A DNA stretch of 64,000 bases from assembly GCA_030068145.1 (NCBI GenBank), contig JAPJBO010000073.1:97501-161500 (forward strand), given 5' to 3'. Origin of the DNA: Diplonema papillatum. Its lineage: Eukaryota > Euglenozoa > Diplonemea > Diplonemida > Diplonemidae. A model generated the notes under the pieces. The model had not been told where the DNA came from. It made no database searches and worked only from the letters and a program-made list of their open reading frames with translations. This document shows, one piece after another, positions 33,650 through 42,100 of the stretch. The position numbers and the translations under genes were made by a program. The number at the start of each line of letters is the position of its first letter. Position 1 is the stretch's first letter.

Positions 33650-33900
33650 AATCGCGCTTTAAAATTGAGAACATTAGCTTGCACTGCAACGGACGATCAG
33701 CATCAAGCATCAATTGACCAAAGGTGATGAAAAGTATAAGGCAAAAGTTTCGTATTCTTCCCGTGTACAGGGTGGTATACACCTCTCTGGGGGGGTTTCC
33801 TGTAGCACTTTTTCCTTGGCTTCGTTTTCTTTTCGTGTGCAACCGTTGTTCCGGAAATGTTCCCGTCAGTACAGATGTACTGACGGGTACTATTAAAAAA
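33650..33900 (+). repeat. Dispersed repeat family R2, copy
   Basis: Shares ACGGACGATCAGCATCAA, ACCAAAGGTGATGAAAA and GCAACCGTTGTTCCGGAAAT with 13830–14020 and ends in a small palindrome around CAGTACAGATGTACTG. Bases 33901–34590 show no gene. Confidence 0.7.
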
Positions 33901-34599
33901 AGATATGAATGAACGAAGGCATCTAGATGAAGAGAAGGAACATCACAAAAAAAAGAAAGGGAATTGGGCTCTGCGGCGCGTGCCGGGCCGTCTCGCGTCG
34001 TTGGACAGGAGGTTCGCCCTGTTGGGATAGGGCACAGGCGACGTTTTCGATGGGGGAAGCAAACGGTGGAGAGTGCACAATGGAAGGCGAGCTTGCGAAG
34101 TGGATGGTGCCGGAGTCCCCCTGTCGTCTGACTTCGAGCACGTCGCCTTACTCTTGTCCGACGTTACGTGCCTCCGTCCCGGCCATATCTACCAGAGGGA
34201 ACAGATCCGACCCTGTTAGCAGGGATTTACGGTGCTGCCTTCGGTAGCCTGGCCAGGTTGTGATAGAAAGAAATGGGCAAGAACAATCTAGCAAGACACT
34301 GGAATGTGAGTGCAGGTACACTAGTTCCGTGCGATGTGCGTCTGTGTGTGGCAAAAAAAAGAAAAGAAGTCCGCGAAGACGACGGCACACCCTTCTCGGT
34401 TGTTTTAAATTATTTTGCTGCACAATTCACAAAGATGAGAAAGGGTGGCTGCAGGTGGCGCACACAGACAACGTGCGTGTGTGTGACCGTTGACGCGTGT
34501 TCAGTGTCCCCAGCTGAGGCTGCGCGCCGGCACCCAGCCCCTTCGGCTTGAGGGGCATCGGCGGGCGGAGGTATCTGCATGAGGGGAATTGGGCGGCAC

Positions 34600-36152
34600 G
34601 CGGGGATGTTTAAGATGCCGTCATCCGTCGGCCGAGACTGACCCAAAAACGGGTGGCGGGGCGCTCGATACGCCGGACGAGGCTGCTTGCTGGGGTACCG
34701 GAGGGTTCCTCGCGGCGATGACACAAGGTGTCAGGTATGCACTCTTATCACAACCACAAAAACACGCTGCTTACATTTTGTCTTCACAGCCCTCGCCGCA
34801 TTGCAAGGCAACACCGCAAAGAACTGTTGCAGGCACTTCACTCGCAGGCTCTTTGCGCCGGTGGTTCTTAGAGTTAAAGTTCGCTTGAATCTTCTTGTCT
34901 CTCTTTTTGCAGGCAGTTGCATTTTACATGTTCGGCGAGAACCGCTCTGGTGCTCAGGTCATCGGACGGCCGAGGAAGCGAAGATCGCGTTGCTCGAATA
35001 CCAGTCTGGCGCTGCGCTGCTGCGCCCCCTCGTCGGCGACACGCGCCGACTCGACAACAGCAACGCGGCGTCAGCAGGTGGTTTCTTATCTCTCTTTTTG
35101 CAGGCAGTTGCATTTTACATGTTCAGCGCCACTTCAGAACCACTCTGTTGCTCAGGTCATCGGATGGCCGAGGAAGCGAAGATCGCGTTGCTCGAATACC
35201 GGTCCGGCGCAGCGCTGCTGCGCCCTCTCGTCGGCGACACGACTCGACAACAGCAACGCGGCGTCAGCAGGTGGGTTCTTGTCTCTCTTTTTGCAAGCAG
35301 TTGCATTTTACATGTTCAGCGAGAACCGCTCTGTTGCTCAGGTCATCGGGTGGCCGAGGAAGCGAAGATCGCGTTGCTCGAATTCCGGTCCGGCGCAGCG
35401 CTGCTGCGCCCTCTCGTCGGCGACACGACTCGACAACAGCAACGCGGCGTCAGCAGGTGGGTTCTTGGCTCTCTTTTTGCAAGCAGTTGCATTTTACATC
35501 GCGAGAACCGCTCTGTTGCTCAGGTCATCGGATGGCCGAGGAAGCGAAAATCGCGTTGCTCGAATACCGGTCCGGCGCTGCGCTGCTGCGCCCCCTCGTC
35601 GGCGACACGCACCGGCTCGACAACAGCAACGCGGCGTCAGCCGGCGGCGGCAGCGCGCCGGCGCCCCCCCTCGGCTCGGCCGAGAAGTCGACCCGCTTCG
35701 CCGCCCTCGGCGGCGCCGCGAACACGCCTTCGCGGGTGGGGAACGCGGGTACCTGCACGGGGGGGAAGTCGCGGGCGCGGTGCTGGACGGCGGCGGCCAG
35801 TCTGGCCGCCGCCGCCACTGCGCCGGGCGGCTTCGAAAAGGCGGCCGCCGGTGTGTTGAACACGCCATCCTCCGTCGGCCGAGCCTGCGCCGGAAACGGC
35901 TGCTGGCGCAGCGCTCGATACGCGGGGCGCGAGCCTCGTACCGGGCTTGCTGCGAAGCACCGGCGGCGGGTGGCCCCCGGCGGCGATGAACGCGTTCGGC
36001 CGGTCCTGCCCGGTCCCTGCCACCTGCTGCTGCGCCCTCTCGTCGGCGACACGACTCGACAACAGCAACGCGGTCAGCAGGTGGGTTCTTGTCTCTCTTT
36101 TTGCAGGCAGTTGCATTTTACATGTTCAGCGAGAACCGCTCTGTTGCGCAGG
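34600..36152 (-). repeat. Tandem echo array of the 3' end of the ART-domain gene
   Basis: Repeated units containing a copy of the last 35 or so codons of the gene (TACCGGTCCGGCGCAGCGCT on plus), its stop and a flank (GTCTCTCTTTTTGCAGGCAG, TTGCATTTTACATGTTCAGC). Using CTGTTGCTCA as anchor, copies lie at 34947 (variant), 35145, 35331 and 35513, and the gene-proximal flank is at 36141. Short-unit periods are 182–198 bp. The unit starting at 35513 is longer and contains a further 400 bp or more (35640–36035) copied from 36260–36720 of the gene. A more diverged copy lies at 34600–34735. Divergence increases away from the gene. Confidence 0.75.
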
Positions 36153-39100
36153 TCATCGGATGGCCGAGGAAGCGAAAATCGCGTTGCTCGAATACCGGTC
36201 CGGTGCTGCGCTGCTGCGCCCTCTCGTCGGCGACACGCACCGGCTCGACAACAGCAACGCGGCGTCAGCCGGCGGCGGCAGCGCGCCGGCGCCCCCCCTC
36301 GGCTCGGCCGAGAAGTCGACCCGCTTCGCCGCCCTCGGCGGCGCCGCGAACACGCCTTCGCGGGCGGGGAACGCGGGTACCTGCACGGGAGGGAAGTCTC
36401 GGGCGCGGTGCTGGACGGCGGCGGCCGGTCTGGCCGCCGCCGCCACTGCCGGCCCGCGGTCTACCAAGCGGCGCACCTGCTGCGTGGGCCCCGCGTCGTG
36501 GCCGGCGGCGCCGGGCGGCTTCGAAAAGGCGGCCGCCGGCGTGTTGAACACGCCATCCTCCGTCGGCCGAGCCTGCGCCGGAAACGGCTGCTGGCGCGGC
36601 GCTCGATACGCGGGGCGAGCCTCGTACCGGGCTTGCTGCGGCACCGGCGGCGGGTGGCCCCCGGCGGCGATGAACGCGTTCGGCCGGTCCTGCCCGGTCC
36701 CTGCCACCTGCTGCTGCGCAGCAGGCGCAGCGTACGGATGCCGCGCCGCCTCGTACCCACCGCCGGTCGGCGGGTCTGCCGGGCGGACCCTGGGCGTCGC
36801 TCCGCTTTGCGGCCCGGCGACGGTGGGGTGCGACGGCATCGACCCGCTGCTGCTGCTGCTGAACCCCGAAAAAATCGCCGGCGTGCTCGTGAACCCGAGC
36901 GTCTGGCCGTGCCGGCTCCGCGATGGGTTGGTTGACGGGTGGTGCCCTGTTTCGTCGAAGTACGGGTCGATCGCAACCTCCGAGCCCATCGACAGCAGCA
37001 TGGTGGATGTAGGCACCGTCGAGAGCTGGAAAGGCTGTACCGCGTGTGACCGGTGGAGGTCCTGCAGCGCTGCAGACGTCCCCGACGCGGCTGGCGGCTC
37101 GACGCTGCTGCTGGGCTGCAGGTTGAAGATGCTGTACTGGTAATCGACCTGCCGATGGTGGTCCGACCGAGAAGCGGACGAAAACGATTCGGACGGAGAC
37201 GCGGACCGGGACCCCGACGATTCCACGTCGTCGTACCCGCCGCCCCTCGTACCGCCATTCCGCGCGCCGTCCGGGAAGGAAACCGCGACCATCGGGATGT
37301 CGCTGCCGCCGGTCGTCAGGTAGCTGTCGACTGTCTTCAGCCCGCCGCCTGGGCCGTGCGCCGGTGTGTGGCTGCGCGAGAGGTCGCCGGCGGTGCCGGG
37401 GAGGGGCCGCACGGTGTTGTCCATCGCGAGCTGGCGCTCGCTGGGGAAAGGGGACCGGACGAAGCTGCTGTGAGGGTACCGCAGGCTGCCGTTGAGCTCC
37501 GTTTTGACGTCGGTCGACACTTCGCGCCGGTAGCCCGAGAACATCAGCGCGTGATCCGCCACCGACGACGCGGTCGCGTTGAGCTGCGAGTCTCTGTCAG
37601 CGGTGTTGACGGTCACGAAGGAAGGCGCCGAAGGCTTCCCCCGCCCCCCCCCACTCGAGCTCCGCTTCGCCCGTTGCGGCGTGCCCGGGGCGGAACTCCC
37701 TCCCGACTTCGCTGGGACGCCCGGCCACACGTCGGCGGGGCGGTGCCCCTGCGGCTTCGTGGCCCTCCGCCGCTGGTGGCGGTCCGCCGGCCCCGCATTC
37801 GCGAGCAGCAGCTCGCTTTGCGGCGCGGTGGGGAACGCCTCCTGCGAGGTCGGCGACAGCACGGCGTCGGCCGGCGGCGTCGGCGTCGCGCTGACGTTCA
37901 AGCTGAGGGTGTGCACGAACGATGGCTGCAGCGACGACGCGGCCCGGAGGGGGTCGACCGGCCTCGCCGAAGATTTGTGCGACACGTCGAGGGCAAGGTT
38001 CGACGCGCGTTTGACGGCCTTCGCTGGGCTCGCCTTCGTGACGATGCTCTGCGTGGATCCGCCGACCAGACGGGAGTACCACACCGGCGTCGCGGCTTGG
38101 GAAGGCGGTAACGCATCGGACGCCTCTTCGTTCGAGTCCGCACGCGCGGACGCTGGCCCGGCAAGCTTCTGGTCTTTCTCCACGCTGCCGGTACCGACCA
38201 GAGCGAGATCCAGCGGGGCCGGCTTCCGACCGGCAGGCGGTGCCTGCGGGTATTCCTCGCGGGGTTCGACGGGTGTGGCTGGCGGGCCCGGGTTTGCGTC
38301 CGGACCCCCCCCGGCGGTGTCGGCCGGCGCGGGTTTGGGCGGGGAGGCGGCGGGGGGGCTCGGCCGGGGTTTGCCGGCGTCGGTGGCCGACGACCGGAAG
38401 CCGAGGATCGCGCCGCTGTCGCTCTCGCAGAAGCGGAGCCAGTCGGCCTTGCGGAGGTGCCCGCCGGGAGCGGCGCCCGCGATGCGGGTCCACTGCCGCT
38501 CGGTCTCGCCGGCCCACGGCACGTTGCACTGCTCGTAGATCTCGCGGATCGCGCTCAGCGGCACGAACGGCCGGCCGTGGGAGAGGATGTCCCAGGCTTC
38601 GCCGACGATCGAGCGGTCGTACTCGAGCAGGTCCTTCGCGACCTTCTCCCCGCTGGACCTGGCAGGCGGTGTGTCCTGCAGGGAAATTGTCGTCCGCATC
38701 GACGACGCCCGCTTGGACGCGATGATGTGCGTCATGATGGTGTCGCTGAGGGTCACCGCGAACGCAGCCTCCCCGCTCAGCAGCCGGTTGCTCGTCGGAG
38801 AGCTCTTCGACGACCCGACCTTGCGCGGGGACGACGGCTCCGGCGTCGGCTGCTTCGCAGCGGGCGACTGAGGCGACATCGTCGGCGAGCCCGAAAGCTC
38901 CGGTGACCCGCTGTCTCGGCGGGAGCCGTGGGGCTGCGGCTGCTTCCGCTTCGCGACCTTCCTCGTGATGAGCCGCGGCTTCTTCCCCGCGCGTGGCGAG
39001 TGCTTCACGCGCTTCCGGGCCCCGGGCGGCGACTCGGCGGGCTGCGCGAACTCCGGGTCCCACTGCGTGTGGCGGCGGGGGTGGCCGGGGGGCTGCGATT

Positions 39101-42100
39101 TCACGCCGCCCGCCCTCTTCCGGGCCGGCCGGTCGAGCGAATATGGAGACAGGTCCTCGTCGGACGACCGGTCCTTCGCCCGCCGCTTAGGAGAGCGGGG
39201 AGAGGGTGCCGGGGGGTGGGCGTACGGCCGCGGCTGGCGGCCGGGCGGTAGCGGCGGGTGGGTGGAGGCGAGGCGGTTGCGGGATGTGAACCTGCGGGAG
39301 AAGTGCTCGGAGGCACCGCGGGCTGGCGAGAGAGCCTCCCAGTCTTCTCCGTCGGAGAAGCTGTCGAGCTCTTGGTGGCGCGCCGGGTGGTCGTCGTCGA
39401 GGAACTGCCGCGTGCCGCCGGCGCCGCGGGCCGGCGAAGGCCGGGGGGTGAGGGGCACGTTTCCGCTGGACCCGGACCGTGCGTCGTCCCCAGGCCGAGT
39501 CCTGTCGTCCGCGAGCATCTCGATCGCGGTGACGCCCCCGTGCGAGTGGTCGCCGCCCATGTACTGCACGTCCGCGCCGAGCCGCGTGTTCTCGGCGGAG
39601 TCGGAGCCCCGCCGGGAGAAGTACGAGTCGTCCAGCGGCCGCAGCGGCGGCGGCTGCGCCCCAACCAGCGGCGACAGTGTCCGGTAGGGTGACCGGGCCG
39701 GCACGCCGAGAAGCTGCTGTGGCGAGGCCGCCGACTGCCTGCGGGATTGCCCGGCTACGGTGGAGCGCGAGGCGCGGCGGTCGGACGCGAGAACGTCGAG
39801 GAGGAGCGGGTCTATTTCGACGTCAGACGGCAGGTCATCACCGCCGCCTCCGGCGATCGGGTCGTTGTGCGGCGTCGGCACCGGCGCGCGGTCGAATGAC
39901 GCCTCGCGGCGCGGGGGGAAAAACTGCGAGTCGATCGCGTGCGCCGCCTCCGTCTCGACGCTCGCCGGGTTCAGCGCCGCCGGCAGCTGCACCGCCGACC
40001 CCTGCGGGAAGTAAAACGGCGCGTTCCCCGAGCCCATGGACCCCATGTGCGGGTGGCCTCCGGCGGACGGGAACTGGTAGTTCGTCAAAAAATCGTCGTA
40101 CGAGTACGAAGCGCCGGGGTCCACTGGCGTAAACGCACTCGCCCGCCGCGGCGGAACCTGGCTGCTGTACGCGACGGGAGGCGACGTCGGGTCGTGGTGC
40201 TGGGCGCGCGACGGGCGTACCCCCGAGACGACCGACGGTAGCGAGCTTCTGCTGTACAGCACGCGGCCGTCGTGCGTGGTGGTCACGCTCTCCGGGAAGT
40301 CGGTCATCGTCTCCTCGGCGTTGTCGTTCTCGTTCGACAGCACCGAGCGGGCGTCGTTCTGCGAGGACGGCCGCTTGCGGAGCCGCCGCGTCGGGCGCGC
40401 TGACGGGCTGCTCCACCCCTCCTCCTCGTCGGCCATCGACTTCCGCCGCGGCTTCTTCTTCTTCGCGCCTGGCTTCGGTCTTTTTTTGAGGTCCTCCGGG
40501 TAGAGCACGCCGATCTCGTCGACCGAAAGGCCGCCCTCGGTGTGCACCGTCCCGGTGCCGGTTGTGGCTGTCGCGGAGAGGAACGCGGACGGGTCGATTG
40601 ACGCCTTGCGCTTCTTCTTCCCGCTGGGAGACGACGCGACGGACGCGAAGCTGCCTCCGCGGGTGACACCTTGGCTCGTGGTGGAGAGATACGGCCCGCC
40701 GTGGGCTGCGCCGTGGGAGGGGGTCGGCGAGATGGAAATCGAGCGCTTGGCCTTCATCCCCTTGGAGGGAGATGACAGGACTTGCGAGCCGTCGAGGGTT
40801 GCCGCCGACTTCCTCCGCTTGACGATCTTCTTCTTCGGGCGGTGCTCTGGGGATGCGGGCGGGAGCGAGGGGGATGGGGACACCATCTCGTGCCCGGGGA
40901 CGTTCAGCATCACGCCGTGCTGCCGCGGAGAGAGCGACATCATCGACCGTGGCGACGCGATGTTCGCGTTGGCCTGCTGCTGCTGTTCGAGCAGCGACGA
41001 GAGCAGGTTCGTGATCGAGCCGTCGCCGCGGTTCGCGGCCCCGACGACGACGCTCGACTGCTGCTGCGGCCGGGGCGTCGCGCCGCCCAGCGCATCGGTC
41101 TTCGGGAACACGAAAATTTCGTCGAACAGCGGCGCGTCCTCCTCCTCCTGCGGCTCGTTCTGTTCGGGTTTCCCGCTTTCCCCGAGCGGAGCGAGGTCTT
41201 CTTCCCCCGGCTGTTCAGACTGCTCAGGTTGCTCGGGTTGCTCAGGTTGCTCGGGTTGTTCGGGATTCTGGGGTTCTTCGTTTTCGTCGTCGTCGTCCGG
41301 AGGCATGTCCGGGAAGACGAACCCTGCCGGGAACAACGAAGGCGACATGTTTTGCTGCGGCGGCCTGGTCCATTCCGCCTCGGGGCTGACCTCCTCCTTC
41401 GCCGACTCCTCGTCGTCGTTGCGCGGCGTGTCGCGGCGGCCGCCGTCCTCTCTCTCCGTCTCGCTGAGCTGGAACCCCGCCATCGTTTCGTCCAGCCCCT
41501 CGCGGATGTCATCCGCGTCGGCCCGGCTCAACCCTTCCTGCTCCGGCGACGGCAGGTCCCCGGTGGACCCCGGCGCCGGCAGCTTCTTCTTGAGCGACGA
41601 CTTCAACCGCAGGCTCGGCGCCTGCGTCGGCAGGGTACCCTCCCCCGCCTGCTCCATGTACTTGAGCAGGTCCTTCCGCACGGACAGCGCCGGAGACGCG
41701 GCCCGCGGCGGCAGCGGGGCGTCTGCCGGGCGCACGGGTTGGTCGGGCGGCGGCAGGTCAGCGGCCGGCGGCGGGGGGGGGTCTCTCTTTTTGCGGGAGA
41801 CGTGGATGACGTCGGTGGCGAGGATCGACTCGGGCGATGGCGGGGACGAGTTGTCGGACGTGCTCGACGTGGTGTGGGACTTCGCGTGGTTCGGGTCCGT
41901 AGCGCTGAGCAGATCGACCCCGGGATCTTCCAGCAGCTCGTCTAGGGACGCCAGATACTCCTCGAGGAACTTCGACGCCTCGATGGCCTCCTCAATCGCC
42001 AGCCCTTGCACGTCGTCCAACTCCTTGATCGTGTAGCTTCCTTTCGCCTTCACCTTCACCCACCCTTCCTCGGTGTTCAAATCCACCGATTTGATCACCA

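Noticed and set aside
34917-36935. Plus-strand ORF of 672 codons with GT…AG mini-introns of 26 nt between repeats
   Set aside because: The repeated GTGGGTTCTTG…TTTTTGCAG spacers look like tiny introns, but the adjoining plus-strand peptide has no domain and the minus strand encodes the true protein C-terminus. The spacers are flank sequence duplicated with the echo units.
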